Positions 23,262-32,397 are shown, counted from the first letter of the stretch. The stretch is DNA of 36,350 nucleotides from Acidimicrobiaceae bacterium (GCA_027306605.1 DAHUZK010000021.1:1-36350), one strand, 5' to 3'. The notes: a model not told the origin generated them from the letters alone. Numbers and translations are program-made.

Positions 23262-24819
23262 GCCGACCGGCTTCATGGAGTTCGATCGCGAGCTGCCGCG
23301 GCGCCGGCCGATCCCGGTCCGCCTCCGCGACTGGCGCGAGGTCTACGAACCCTTCCCAAGCGAATCGGTGCGGCAACAGGGTGCCCGCTGCATGGACTGC
23401 GGCATCCCTTTCTGCCACGACGGTTGTCCGCTCGGGAACCTCATCCCGGAGTGGAACGATCTCGTGTACCGCGACGACTTCTCCGAGGCGATCGAGCGGC
23501 TGCACGCCACCAACAACTTCCCCGAGTTCACGGGGCGGCTCTGCCCGGCCCCCTGTGAAGCCGCCTGCGTGCTCGGCATCAACGAGGACCCGGTGACGAT
23601 CGAACGAATCGAATACGAGATCGCCGAGCGCGCCTGGGGCGAGGGCTGGGTCACTCCGCAGGTTCCGACGGTGCGAACCGGCAAGTCGGTGGCGGTCGTC
23701 GGCTCGGGACCTGCCGGCCTGGCTGTCGCGCAACAGCTCGTACGAGCAGGTCATCTGGTGACGGTCTTCGAGCGCGCCGAGAAACCCGGTGGCCTGCTGC
23801 GCTACGGCATCCCCGAATTCAAGATGGAGAAGTCGGTCCTCGACCGCCGGCTCGCCCAGATGGAGGCCGAAGGTGTGACCTTCGTCTGCTCCACCGCCGT
23901 CGGCGGGGAGGGGGGAAGCGTGGGAGGAGCGATGGCGCCCGGCGCCGACCTGCCGGTCGAGCCGGGGGAGGAGCGGGGTCTCGGTACCGCCAACGGGCCA
24001 GATCTCACGGTCCGCCCGGCCGCCGAGATCCGCGCCGAATTCGACGCCGTCGTCCTCGCGGGCGGCGCGACGATGCCCCGCGACCTCCCCGTGCCGGGGC
24101 GCACCCTTGATGGCGTGCACTTCGCCCTGGAGTACCTCAAGCCGTCCAACCTGGTCCAGGAAGGCGCCCTCACCGCGCCGCCCATCGATGCCAGGGGCAA
24201 GCGGGTCGTCATCATCGGCGGAGGTGACACCGGCGCGGACTGCCTGGGCACGGCGCACCGCCAGGGCGCGCGCTCCGTGCACCAGCTCGAGATCATGGCG
24301 GAGCCGCCGAGTGACCGCCTGGCTGACAACCCCTGGCCGCTGTGGCCGCTCGTCCTGCGCACGTCGTCGGCCCACGAAGAGGGCGGTGAGCGACTGTTCT
24401 CCGTGACGACGACCGAGTTCCTCGACGACGGCTCGGGGGCGGTCCGGGGCCTGCGTGGCCACACCGTCGAGATGCGCACCGAGGACGGTCGCCCGGTCTT
24501 CGAAGAGGTGCCGGGCACCGCGTTCGAGCTCGAGTGCGACCTCGTGCTCCTCGCCATGGGGTTCGTGGGGACCGAACGCCGTAACGCCGTCGCGGAGCTG
24601 GGTGTCGAGGTGTCAGCCCGCGGCACCGTCACCGCCGACGCCCGCTGGGCCACCAACGTCGAGGGCGTCTTCGTCTGCGGGGACCAGACCCGGGGCCAGA
24701 GTCTCATCGTGTGGGCCATCGCCGAGGGCCGCTCCTGCGCCGCCGCGGTCGACGTCTGGCTCATGGGACGCACCTCTCTGCCGGCGCCGATCGTGCCAGG
24801 GCAACTGGCGATGCGCTGA
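23254..24819 (+). CDS. gltD: Glutamate synthase small subunit
   Basis: A 521-aa NADPH-dependent beta subunit that feeds electrons to GltB. The N-terminal Fe-S domain has Cys46, 49, 54 and 58 ([15 protein letters not shown]) and Cys97, 101 and 105 ([10 protein letters not shown]). The FAD site is [17 protein letters not shown] (146-162) and the NADPH site [15 protein letters not shown] (about 318-332). The C-terminal [19 protein letters not shown] is typical. An acidic Gly-rich insertion (about 212-250, around [18 protein letters not shown]) lengthens the protein over the usual 470-490 aa. ATG 23254 overlaps the gltB stop, so the two are coupled. Confidence 0.97.
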   Translation: MGKPTGFMEFDRELPRRRPIPVRLRDWREVYEPFPSESVRQQGARCMDCGIPFCHDGCPLGNLIPEWNDLVYRDDFSEAIERLHATNNFPEFTGRLCPAPCEAACVLGINEDPVTIERIEYEIAERAWGEGWVTPQVPTVRTGKSVAVVGSGPAGLAVAQQLVRAGHLVTVFERAEKPGGLLRYGIPEFKMEKSVLDRRLAQMEAEGVTFVCSTAVGGEGGSVGGAMAPGADLPVEPGEERGLGTANGPDLTVRPAAEIRAEFDAVVLAGGATMPRDLPVPGRTLDGVHFALEYLKPSNLVQEGALTAPPIDARGKRVVIIGGGDTGADCLGTAHRQGARSVHQLEIMAEPPSDRLADNPWPLWPLVLRTSSAHEEGGERLFSVTTTEFLDDGSGAVRGLRGHTVEMRTEDGRPVFEEVPGTAFELECDLVLLAMGFVGTERRNAVAELGVEVSARGTVTADARWATNVEGVFVCGDQTRGQSLIVWAIAEGRSCAAAVDVWLMGRTSLPAPIVPGQLAMR

Positions 24820-25148
24820 TCATCTCGCGTCAGTCCTCTCGTTCGCACCGCCCTCGGGTCCTCTGATGCATTCACGGCCCTTTTGATCCACCTTCGGCAG
24901 GACCGTCCGAAAGCTCCCATGGGGCTTCGGGCTTGTCCGTCGCCGCTGTGTATGCCGTCTCGCGGGACTTGCCATTGCCTGTATACGGGCCCACCCGCCT
25001 GCACCTATACACCTCATCCCAATTGGCCCGGGCCTGTGGATACAGGTGGACCCAACACATCGCTTTCGGGTCCGCTCCGGGAGGGCTCCGTGCTCGGCAA
25101 GGATCTGATCTGCAATCGGCGTTGGCCTGTCGTCGGTACACTGCCGCG
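24820..25148. other. Intergenic with bulged hairpin and GTATAC dyads
   Basis: The gap after gltD has an imperfect hairpin (24907-24930) and several related short dyads: GTGTAT, CTGTATACGGG, CTATACAC and CCTGTGGATACAGG between about 24946 and 25046. A GGCCCGGGCC palindrome is also present. An in-frame extension of the hydrolase into this stretch lacks any domain and is not accepted. Confidence 0.45.
24907..24930 (+). terminator. Possible gltBD terminator
   Basis: CCGAA-A-GC-T-CCC pairs with GGG-GC-TTCGG leaving two single-base bulges and a very short loop. It lies about 90 bases after the gltD stop. The stem is weaker than the other hairpins in the window. Confidence 0.3.
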
Positions 25149-25958
25149 ATGCCTCGCGTCACCGCCAACGGCATCGAGCTCTACTACGAGCGTTCCGGGG
25201 CCGGGGAACGCTTGCTCTTGATCTCGGGCACCGGAGCCGACCTCCGGCGCGGGCCACGGCTGGGGGACGCGGAGGTCTTCGCGCGGTTCGAGCTATTGCA
25301 GTACGACCAGCGGGGCCTCGGACAGTCCGAGGTGCCCGAGGGGCCCTATTCGATGGCCGACTACGCCGATGACGCTGCGGCCCTCCTCGGCGAAGTTGGG
25401 TGGGAGGATGCCCTGGTCTTGGGTGTCTCCTTCGGCGGAATGGTCGCTCAGGAGCTCGCGATCCGACACTCGGCTCACGTGCGGCGCCTGGTCCTGGCCT
25501 GCACGTCTTCGGGTGGAGGGGGCGGGGCGTCGTATCCGCTGCAGGATCTCGTCGCCTTGCCGCCCGAGGACTCCCTGCTGCGACGCATGGAGCTTCTCGA
25601 CACTCGCTGGGATGCAGAGTGGCGCAGGGCGCACCCCGGCGTGGTCAAGACGATCGGCGAAGTCTTCCGCCTCGGTGAAGGTGACGGTGAATCCGCGAAA
25701 GGCGCGCTCTTGCAGCTCGAGGCCCGGAGCCGTCACGACACGTCTGATCGCCTGGGTGAGATCCGCTGTCCCACGCTCGTCTGCGGCGGACGCTACGACG
25801 GCATCGCACCTTCGGCCAACAGCGAGTTCCTCGCTCGCTCCATACCCGGCGCCCGGCTGCAGATGTTCGACGGAGGGCATGCCTTCTTCATGCAGGACCC
25901 GGCTGCCCTTCCGGCGATGACCGCCTTCCTGCGCAACGAGGTCTCCGATCGAGCCTGA
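25149..25958 (+). CDS. Alpha/beta hydrolase
   Basis: A 269-aa alpha/beta-fold hydrolase. The catalytic triad is visible: Ser94 in the nucleophile elbow LGVSFGGMVAQELA, Asp217 in CGGRYDGIAP and His244 in DGGHAFFMQD. The oxyanion region LLISGTGAD and the loop QYDQRGLGQSEVPEGPYS match lactonase, esterase and 3-oxoadipate enol-lactonase-like members. The start at ATG 25149 matches the conserved N-terminus (MPRVTANGIELYYERSG); a much longer frame upstream looks non-coding. The gene is convergent with marR-like 26013. Substrate unknown. Confidence 0.87.
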   Translation: MPRVTANGIELYYERSGAGERLLLISGTGADLRRGPRLGDAEVFARFELLQYDQRGLGQSEVPEGPYSMADYADDAAALLGEVGWEDALVLGVSFGGMVAQELAIRHSAHVRRLVLACTSSGGGGGASYPLQDLVALPPEDSLLRRMELLDTRWDAEWRRAHPGVVKTIGEVFRLGEGDGESAKGALLQLEARSRHDTSDRLGEIRCPTLVCGGRYDGIAPSANSEFLARSIPGARLQMFDGGHAFFMQDPAALPAMTAFLRNEVSDRA

Positions 25959-26012
25959 GCGGATGCGGGTGGACCTCGCGTGCGCGCGCCCTGGCATCGA
26001 GTTCCCGATGGA

Positions 26013-26450
26013 CTACGTGCGGCTGTCGAGCCCGTGGAGCGGCTGCCGGGGCATCAGGCCCCGCCACGCGCTCGGCAACCTGAGGCCCAGACGTTGCAGC
26101 TCTTCGAGGTGCACCGCCGAGAGCGCCTCGAGACGCTTCATGCCGGTCGGTGTGAGTTGGAGTCGGACGACGCGATGGTCGTCGGGGTCGCGCACTCGGG
26201 CTACGAGGCCGGCGGCGTCGGCCCGGTCGACCAGACCGACCGCGCTGTGGTGACGAAGCAGCAAGTAGTCGGCCACCTCGCCCACCGTCGGACCGCGCCG
26301 GTCGGTGTGGCCCCGTATGGCCAGCATGAGTTGGTGCTGAGCCGGCGTGATCCCGGCTTCCTCGGCCTGCTGTTCGCTCCAGCGCAAGAAGCGGCGCAGG
26401 CCGGTCCGGAGCGTCAACAGGTCTTCGTAGTCGGCGTCCCGTAAACGCAT
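26013..26450 (-). CDS. MarR-family transcriptional regulator
   Basis: A 145-aa winged-helix regulator. It has a helical N-terminus, the DNA-binding region TPAQHQLMLAIRGH, then PTVGEVADYLLLRHHSAVGL as recognition helix, and the wing with the conserved acidic-Arg pair RVRDPDDHRVVRLQLTPTG. Such proteins bind as dimers to palindromes and release on ligand binding. ATG 26450 leaves just 19 bases to the divergent ClC start; that gap contains ATCGTA half-sites. It very probably represses itself and the chloride channel gene. Confidence 0.88.
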   Translation of the reverse strand: MRLRDADYEDLLTLRTGLRRFLRWSEQQAEEAGITPAQHQLMLAIRGHTDRRGPTVGEVADYLLLRHHSAVGLVDRADAAGLVARVRDPDDHRVVRLQLTPTGMKRLEALSAVHLEELQRLGLRLPSAWRGLMPRQPLHGLDSRT

Positions 26451-26470
26451 CGTATTACGATATCATCGTA
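26449..26470. promoter_or_regulatory. MarR operator overlapping two starts
   Basis: ATCGTA-T-TACGAT (26449-26461) is a perfect 6+1+6 palindrome, and a third ATCGTA half-site lies at 26465-26470. The palindrome begins at the marR start codon and the last half-site ends on the first base of the ClC ATG. With only 19 bases between start codons, a bound dimer would cover both. Confidence 0.65.
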
Positions 26471-28479
26471 TGACGACGGACCCGGCTGATGCCCGGAACG
26501 GCCACGGGAATTGCAGCAGTGACCCCGAGAAGTGGAACAACGGCCCTGAGAGTTGGCAGCCGGGATCTGAACCGGCGGGTTCCGGTGCCGACGTCATCGG
26601 AACGGACCTGCGGCCCACCGCATCGGCCGAGCGTGAGCTGGGCGATTTCACGACCACGCCGGCCATTCTGCGACTGGTTCCGCTAGCCCTGCTGATCGGC
26701 GTGCTCGCCATGGGCATCGCGCTCGCGCTGCTCGACATGATCGGGTTCTTGACGAACCTCTTGTACTACCAGCGACTCGGCGTCCGGCTCGTGTCTCCCG
26801 ACGCGAACACCCTCGGGTGGGTCTCGGTGTTCATCCCCATCGGCGGTGGCCTGGTGGTCGGCCTCATGGCACGCTTCGGCTCGGAGCAGATCCGGGGCCA
26901 CGGCATTCCCGAGGCGATGGAGCGCATCCTCATCAACGGCAGCCGGGTCCAACCCCGCCTCGCCGTGCTCAAACCGATCTCGAGCGCTGTGAGCATCGGC
27001 TCCGGCGGTCCATTCGGTGCCGAGGGCCCGATCATCCTCACGGGTGGCGCACTCGGCTCGATCGTCGGACAGCTCTTCCGTCTCACGGCAGCCGAGCGGC
27101 GTGCCCTCCTCGTCGCCGGCGCCGCGGCCGGCATGAGCGCGGTTTTCGGCACTCCGGTTGCCGCCACCCTCTTCGGGGTCGAGCTGCTGGCCTTCGAGTT
27201 GAAGCCGCGCTCCATGGTCCTCATCGGGCTTGCCGCAGCGACGGCTGACGGCCTGCGCATGGTGCTGGCCAACGCGGGGCTGGTGACGCCGCAGCCGATC
27301 TTCCCCATGCCGCCCCATCCCGCCCTCGCCGGCAAGGTCCTCCTCGGGGCCGCTGCCCTGGGCATCGTGGTCGGGCTGTGCGCGTGGCTCATGACGCAGG
27401 CGGTCTACCGCTGTGAAGACGCGTTCAAGCTCCTCAACGGGCACCTCCATTGGATGTGGTGGCCCATGATCGGTGGCGTCATCATCGGCATCGGCGGCTT
27501 GATCGAGCCTCGGGCGCTCGGCGTCGGGTACGACACCATCCACGCCGAGCTCCTCGGCCAGCTCGGCGTGTCGGCGCTGTTGCTTCTCTTCGTCGTCAAG
27601 CTCACGATCTGGGCGGCCGGGCTCGGGAGCGGGACGAGTGGCGGCATCCTGGCCCCAGTGCTCATGCTCGGCGCCGCCGTGGGCGGGGTGGCCGGGCACG
27701 TCCTCCCGGGGGCGTCGCCCGGCGTCTGGGCGTTGGTCGGTCTCGCGGGCGCCCTGGGTGGCGTCATGCGCTCACCCTTCACGGCCATCGTCTTCGCCTT
27801 CGAGCTGACCCACGACCAGAACAGCCTGCTCGCCCTCCTCGTGGCTGCCACGATCTCCCACCTCGTCAGCGTGCTCGTGCTGAAGCGCTCGATCCTCACG
27901 GAGAAGGTGGCCCGCCGCGGCTTTCACGTCATGCGCGAGTACGGCGTCGATCCCTTGGAGGCCACCTTTGTGCGAGAGGTGATGCAGACGGACGTGATGA
28001 CGGTGACGCCGGGCCAGTCGGTGCAGGACGTCTATGCCGCGCTGCCGGAGGGCTCGCCCCAGCGTCGGCAGCGGCTCTACCCGGTTCTGGAGAATGAAAG
28101 GTTGACCGCCCTGCTGCCCTGGTCGGCCGTCCTGGAATCGAAACAGGACCCGTCACGGCCAGTCGAATCGGTCATGATTCCCCCCATGGCCGTGGCCCAC
28201 CCCGACGAGATCCTGCGGGCGGTGGCCGACCGGATGGCGCACGGGGGACTCGGCGTGTTGCCGGTGGTCGACCGGGCCGCGCCGACCCGTCTGGTCGGTC
28301 TGATAACGCAGTTCGACCTCCTCGAGGCGCGCCAGAAGCTGCTGGAAGAGGAGCGCCACGCCGAGCGCGTGCTCACTCTGCGCCGGACCGGTGGAGCACA
28401 TGACGACGCGTTCCGAACCGGCGCCGCGGTCCCCGGCGTCGGTCTGCCGGCCGACGCCGGGGAGTTCGAGACCGGTTGA
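26470..28479 (+). CDS. ClC chloride channel/antiporter with CBS pair
   Basis: A 669-aa ClC membrane protein. After a polar N-terminus of about 60 residues come the many membrane helices. Filter motifs are GHGIPEAM (143-150), GSGGPFGAEGP (177-187; Glu185 equals the gating glutamate) and GTSGGILAPVLMLG (about 390-403). Compared with the Escherichia coli protein, Ser107 of GSGIP is His here and Arg of GREGP is Ala. Two CBS domains (about 490-550 and 555-625: VREVMQTDVMTVTP, VESVMIPPMAVAHPDE) should bind nucleotides and regulate transport. ATG 26470 has no ribosome binding site, so the message may be leaderless. It is divergent from and probably controlled by the MarR gene. Confidence 0.9.
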   Translation: MTTDPADARNGHGNCSSDPEKWNNGPESWQPGSEPAGSGADVIGTDLRPTASAERELGDFTTTPAILRLVPLALLIGVLAMGIALALLDMIGFLTNLLYYQRLGVRLVSPDANTLGWVSVFIPIGGGLVVGLMARFGSEQIRGHGIPEAMERILINGSRVQPRLAVLKPISSAVSIGSGGPFGAEGPIILTGGALGSIVGQLFRLTAAERRALLVAGAAAGMSAVFGTPVAATLFGVELLAFELKPRSMVLIGLAAATADGLRMVLANAGLVTPQPIFPMPPHPALAGKVLLGAAALGIVVGLCAWLMTQAVYRCEDAFKLLNGHLHWMWWPMIGGVIIGIGGLIEPRALGVGYDTIHAELLGQLGVSALLLLFVVKLTIWAAGLGSGTSGGILAPVLMLGAAVGGVAGHVLPGASPGVWALVGLAGALGGVMRSPFTAIVFAFELTHDQNSLLALLVAATISHLVSVLVLKRSILTEKVARRGFHVMREYGVDPLEATFVREVMQTDVMTVTPGQSVQDVYAALPEGSPQRRQRLYPVLENERLTALLPWSAVLESKQDPSRPVESVMIPPMAVAHPDEILRAVADRMAHGGLGVLPVVDRAAPTRLVGLITQFDLLEARQKLLEEERHAERVLTLRRTGGAHDDAFRTGAAVPGVGLPADAGEFETG

Positions 28480-28513
28480 GCGACCCCGAGCCGGCAGGAG
28501 GGTGAGGTTGTTG

Positions 28514-28831
28514 GTGCAGCGGGCCATCGTGGGATTCGTCACGGACGACGAGGGGGACTGGGTGGCCCTGCTCGAGTGCGGCCATCGGCAACACGTCCGC
28601 CACCACCCGCCATGGCGGGAACGGTCCTGGGTGCTCAGCGCCGAGGGTCGAAACGGGCGCATCGGGACGCCGCTGGAGTGCCCTGCCTGCGACGAGGAGG
28701 CAGCAGACGACGAGGGCGGGGATCCTGCGTGCTGGGTCGGTCAGGTCTGTCCCGCGTGCGGCGCGATGGTGACCCACGGTGGGCCCCACCGCAGCGACTG
28801 CCCGGAGCGCGCCTCTCGCGGAACCTCGTGA
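28514..28831 (+). CDS. DUF3565 protein with extra Cys/His tail
   Basis: The first 65 residues match DUF3565: QRAIVGFVTDDEGDWVALLE, CGHRQHVRHHPPW, RSWV and LECPACDEE. The conserved CGHxQHxRHxPPW and C-x-x-C suggest a metal site. A C-terminal segment not usual for the family adds VCPACGAMVTHGGPHRSDCP, another possible zinc site. Starts GTG 28502, TTG 28508, TTG 28511 and GTG 28514 are all in frame; AGGAGGG at 28496-28502 supports one of the last three, and 28514 gives the family-typical beginning. It follows the ClC gene by 34 bases and may share its operon. Function unknown. Confidence 0.75.
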   Translation: MQRAIVGFVTDDEGDWVALLECGHRQHVRHHPPWRERSWVLSAEGRNGRIGTPLECPACDEEAADDEGGDPACWVGQVCPACGAMVTHGGPHRSDCPERASRGTS

Positions 28832-28835
28832 CCGT

Positions 28836-29801
28836 TCAGGGCCTCGTCGCTCCTACGAACACGAGGCTCCCGAAACGTGCGCCCCGCGCGTCCCCGAAGG
28901 CCTCGACGCGGACGTCGGCACCCGTGTGGGGCGCGTCGACCATGACGTCCCGGCCGTTCACGATGCCCGCGAAGAGCCCGACGTGATCGATCGCCGCCGG
29001 GCCACTCCCGAAGAAGACGAGGTCGCCCGGCGCCAGGGCCACCCCCGCCGCCAGTTTCGGCGTGGCGTCGTACTGGTCCTGCGCCACGCGGGGGAGAGCG
29101 ACGCCCGCCACCTCGTAGGCGGCTTGGACCAGACCAGAGCAGTCGAAGCCCACGCCTGGTGTCTCGCCACCCCAGACATAGGGCGTCCCGATCTGAGCGA
29201 GGGCCCACTCCAACGCCACGGCTCCCGCCACCGTGACGGGGGTGCCGGCAATGGAACCGGACGACGCGGCGGCGTAGGACTGCGCCAACGCCAACACCTG
29301 TGCCACGTACGACGAGGAATGGTTGTACGCATACACGGCCCCCGCAATGTCGGCGCCGCCCGAAGCGCCGTTGGCGCAAAGAAGGCGCGCCGCGGCGTAG
29401 ACCGCGTCGGTGGGGTCGTACGGGCTCGGCGGAAGGGCGCCACCGGGCGGTACCGGTTGCGCATAGGCCGCGAAGGTGGTGGGCTCGAACTGCATCGGAC
29501 CCTCTGCACCCGCCGCGTTGGCGCCGCTGTGCACACCGGGCAGGGTGGACTGTGCGTTGTCGGACTCGACGGTGCCGATGGCGGCGAGGACGGTCCAGGG
29601 AAGCCCGGGGCACGTGGCGGACGCCGCCTGGTACAGGACGAGCATGCCGGTCGGGATGGTGGCCCTGGCGGCCGGCGAGGCAGCCGGGCCCCTGGCACCC
29701 GGGCCCACGCCCGCCAGTGACAGGGCCGAGGCGATCACGGCCGTGCCGACCAGCGCACCGGCCAGACCGACGGCGAGCACGGTGCCGACCACACGCCTCA
29801 T
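28836..29801 (-). CDS. Transglycosylase-NlpC/P60 wall hydrolase
   Basis: A 321-aa exported peptidoglycan hydrolase. An N-terminal hydrophobic segment VVGTVLAVGLAGALVGTAVI (4-23) is the signal or anchor. The lytic-transglycosylase-like domain holds WTVLAAIGTVESDNAQS (Glu79 catalytic) and EGPMQFEPTTFAAYA. The NlpC/P60 domain follows from about 195: GTPYVWGGETPGVGFDCSGL with Cys221, then PGDLVFFGSG, His273 in DHVGLFAG and His292 in DAPHTG. Together it can cut glycan strands and stem peptides during growth or division. The gene converges with DUF3565 with four bases between stops. Confidence 0.9.
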   Translation of the reverse strand: MRRVVGTVLAVGLAGALVGTAVIASALSLAGVGPGARGPAASPAARATIPTGMLVLYQAASATCPGLPWTVLAAIGTVESDNAQSTLPGVHSGANAAGAEGPMQFEPTTFAAYAQPVPPGGALPPSPYDPTDAVYAAARLLCANGASGGADIAGAVYAYNHSSSYVAQVLALAQSYAAASSGSIAGTPVTVAGAVALEWALAQIGTPYVWGGETPGVGFDCSGLVQAAYEVAGVALPRVAQDQYDATPKLAAGVALAPGDLVFFGSGPAAIDHVGLFAGIVNGRDVMVDAPHTGADVRVEAFGDARGARFGSLVFVGATRP

Positions 29802-29913
29802 CGGGCGGCCCGCAACAGGGCATGCGGAGGGGCGACTGCCTGGACCACGCCTCAGAACGGTCGTGCCCGGTCGTCGGCGGGCACACCCCCAACGGGCTCG
29901 TCATACTTGAGCC

Positions 29914-31533
29914 ATGAAGAGCACCATGCAGGACGCCCCGCTCCTGATCCGTGACATCCTCCGTCACGGCCAGCAGGTCCACGGGGACAGCTCGGTCGTC
30001 ACGGTCGAGGCCGGCGGGCACCGTACGGCCACGTTCAACGAGGTAGCCACCCGTACGGAGAAGCTGGCGGCGGCGCTGACGCGTCTGGGGGTCGAGGCGG
30101 GTGACCGGGTGGGGACGTTCGCCTGGAACAACCAGGGCCATCTCGAGGCCTACCTGGGCGTCCCGAGCATGGGGGCCGTCCTGCACACCCTCAACATCCG
30201 CCTGCCGGCCGACCAGCTCTCCTACGTGATCAACCACGCCGAGGACCGCGTGATCATCGTCGACGCCTCCTTGATCCCGCTGCTCGCGGCTATCCGGGAC
30301 GAGCTCAAGACCGTGGAGACGATCGTCGTGGCCGGTGAGGGCGACACCTCGGGCCTCGGCGACACGCTCTCGTACGAGCGGCTCCTGGCCGCCGAGGAAC
30401 CGGGGTTCGACTGGCCCGACCTCGACGAGCGGTCGGCGGCGGCGATGTGCTACACGAGCGGAACCACCGGTCACCCCAAGGGCGTGGTCTACTCACACCG
30501 CTCCACGTGGTTGCACACCATGGCCGAGCAGGCGTCGTCGTCCGTCGGCATGACCGAGAACGACCGCATCCTCATCATCGTGCCGATGTTCCACGCCAAC
30601 GCCTGGGGCACCCCCTACGGGGCCTGGATGGCGGGGACCGACATGATCATGCCGCAGATGTTCCTCATGGGGGAGCAGCTGGCGGCGGTCATCAACGAGC
30701 ATCACCCGACACTGTCGTGCGGCGTCCCCACCATCTGGAACGGGCTGCTGGCGCTCGACACGCCGATCGATTTCTCGACGGTGCGAGCCATCACGGCGGG
30801 TGGTGCGGCAGTGCCACAGTCGCTCATCGAGGCCTTCGAAGAACGATTCGGCGTCACGATCGTCCAGGGATGGGGCATGACCGAGACCAGCCCGCTGGCC
30901 GCCTTCGGCCTTCCCCCGGCCCGCCGCCGTGACGGCCACGACGCCATGTACTACAAGGTGAAGGCCGGCCGCGTCGTGCCGGGCGTCGAGGTGCGCGTCG
31001 TGGCCGAGGACGGAACCGTACTGCCCAACGACGGCACGTCGGTGGGGGAGTTCGAGATCCGCGGGCCGTGGGTCACCGGCGCCTACTACAAGGACGAGGA
31101 CCCCCAGAAGTTCCACGACGGCTGGCTCCGCACCGGCGACGTGGGCAGCCTGGACCCGCAGGGGTACATGACGATCTCGGATCGCACCAAGGACGTGATC
31201 AAGTCGGGCGGGGAGTGGATCTCCTCCGTCGAGCTGGAGAACGCCGTGATGTCTCACCCCGACGTCTTCGAGGCGGCGGTCATCGCCGTGCCGGACCCGA
31301 AGTGGTCGGAGCGGCCGCTGGTGGCGGTGGTCCCACGGCCGGGCCGATCGCCGGCGCCGGGCGACCTGGTGGCGTACCTGACCGACCGCGTGCCGCGCTG
31401 GTGGCTGCCGGAGCAGTGGACGTTCGTCGGCGAGATCCCCAAGACCAGTGTGGGCAAGTTCGACAAGAAGGTCATGCGGGCCGAGTTCGCCGACGGGGCG
31501 TACGAGGTGCAGCACGCGACGCCCCCAAGGTGA
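29914..31533 (+). CDS. Long-chain fatty acyl-CoA synthetase
   Basis: A 539-aa AMP-forming acyl-CoA ligase of the FadD type. Motifs are the phosphate loop [17 protein letters not shown] (179-195), GWGMTETSP (about 321-329), [17 protein letters not shown] and [18 protein letters not shown], and the catalytic Lys near [11 protein letters not shown] (about 512-522). The AMP and CoA sites therefore look intact. Medium- to long-chain fatty acids are likely substrates, but related enzymes act on other acids. ATG 29914 is chosen; ATG 29926 is possible. CATACT lies 9 bases upstream, so a leaderless transcript is possible. Its stop overlaps the next small gene (GTGA). Confidence 0.9.
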   Translation: MKSTMQDAPLLIRDILRHGQQVHGDSSVVTVEAGGHRTATFNEVATRTEKLAAALTRLGVEAGDRVGTFAWNNQGHLEAYLGVPSMGAVLHTLNIRLPADQLSYVINHAEDRVIIVDASLIPLLAAIRDELKTVETIVVAGEGDTSGLGDTLSYERLLAAEEPGFDWPDLDERSAAAMCYTSGTTGHPKGVVYSHRSTWLHTMAEQASSSVGMTENDRILIIVPMFHANAWGTPYGAWMAGTDMIMPQMFLMGEQLAAVINEHHPTLSCGVPTIWNGLLALDTPIDFSTVRAITAGGAAVPQSLIEAFEERFGVTIVQGWGMTETSPLAAFGLPPARRRDGHDAMYYKVKAGRVVPGVEVRVVAEDGTVLPNDGTSVGEFEIRGPWVTGAYYKDEDPQKFHDGWLRTGDVGSLDPQGYMTISDRTKDVIKSGGEWISSVELENAVMSHPDVFEAAVIAVPDPKWSERPLVAVVPRPGRSPAPGDLVAYLTDRVPRWWLPEQWTFVGEIPKTSVGKFDKKVMRAEFADGAYEVQHATPPR

Positions 31534-31781
31534 CCGAGGCCGGCGAGGCCATGCTCGAGATGGCCCAGCGTCTCGAGGGCATGCTCGAGGAGCTGACTGA
31601 CATGGCGATGGACGCACTGCGGCTGGCCACCTCGGGGGACCCCGACTCGGCCGAGACCGGCGAGGCGCTCGCCCTGGAGCGGCGCGTCCTCAAGGCGCGC
31701 CGCTCCCTGGAGCGCTGCATCCTCGCCCTGCAGGAGGGCTCGGGCACGGCGCGGTCCTCCCTGGACGACGGCGCCGCCTGA
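31530..31781 (+). CDS. Uncharacterised 83-aa coiled small protein
   Basis: An 83-aa helical protein with heptad-like Leu/Met (MLEMAQRLEGMLEELTDMAM, DALRLATSGD, ALALERRVLKARRSLERCIL). GTG 31530 overlaps the acyl-CoA synthetase stop, and CAAGG precedes it. No family recognised. Translation coupled to the synthetase suggests a helper or partner role; this is inference. ATG 31551 is an alternative start. Confidence 0.6.
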   Translation: MTEAGEAMLEMAQRLEGMLEELTDMAMDALRLATSGDPDSAETGEALALERRVLKARRSLERCILALQEGSGTARSSLDDGAA

Positions 31782-31806
31782 CCGCGGACCGGGCCCGGCA
31801 GGAGAC

Positions 31807-32397
31807 ATGCGCCTCTTCGTGGCGGCCTGGCCCGACGACGCCACACGGCGGCGGCTCGGCGCTCTCGAGCTCGAACTCGGGCGGAGCAGGGGGCTGCGAT
31901 TCGTCGGGCCCACACGCTGGCACGTCTCGCTGCGCTTCCTCGGAGAGGTGGCCCGAGAGGCCACCCCCGCCCTCGCCGACGCCCTCGTCACCTGCGCCGC
32001 CGCGCTCGACGGGCCGTTCGAATGCCGTCTGGGCCCCGGGACCGCCTGGTTCACGGGCGTGCGCGTGCTACAGCTGCCCGCCACCGGGCTCGAGGAGGTG
32101 GCCGCCGCCGTCCTCGCCGCCACCGTTCCCTTGGTGCCAGAGCCCGAAGGCGGGGAGCCGCCTTTCAACGGCCATCTGACGTTGGCGCGCTCGAAGGGCC
32201 GTCGCCTCAGCGTGTCCGCCCTCGGTGAGATGGCGGGTATCCCGTTCGAGGCTTCCTTCGCCGTCCGCCACATCGATCTCGTCGCCTCGGCATCTTCGCC
32301 CACGGGGCACGTCTACACGACCGTGGTCCGGGCGCCGATCGGTGGCCCCGGCAGCGCGTCGGACGGTTTCCCGGTCGCGCCGGCTTCGGGCTGCTAG
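31807..32397 (+). CDS. thpR: RNA 2',3'-cyclic phosphodiesterase ThpR
   Basis: A 196-aa member of the 2H phosphoesterase family. Both H-x-T/S-x motifs are visible: His39 in RWHVSLRFLG and His123 in GHLTLARSKG, about 80 residues apart as usual. The N-terminus RLFVAAWPDD is typical. The enzyme opens 2',3'-cyclic phosphates at RNA ends, and its RNA partner in vivo is often unknown. ATG 31807 follows AGGAG. The stop is in CTAG 32394-32397, which also supplies the stop of the convergent amidase on the other strand. Confidence 0.92.
   Translation: MRLFVAAWPDDATRRRLGALELELGRSRGLRFVGPTRWHVSLRFLGEVAREATPALADALVTCAAALDGPFECRLGPGTAWFTGVRVLQLPATGLEEVAAAVLAATVPLVPEPEGGEPPFNGHLTLARSKGRRLSVSALGEMAGIPFEASFAVRHIDLVASASSPTGHVYTTVVRAPIGGPGSASDGFPVAPASGC

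Noticed and set aside
24933..25148. N-terminal extension of the alpha/beta hydrolase
   Set aside because: The family-typical start is MPRVTANG at 25149; upstream residues show no domain and cover palindromic spacer DNA.
30493..31617. 374-codon minus-strand frame over the acyl-CoA synthetase
   Set aside because: Antisense shadow of a clear gene with full motifs on the plus strand.
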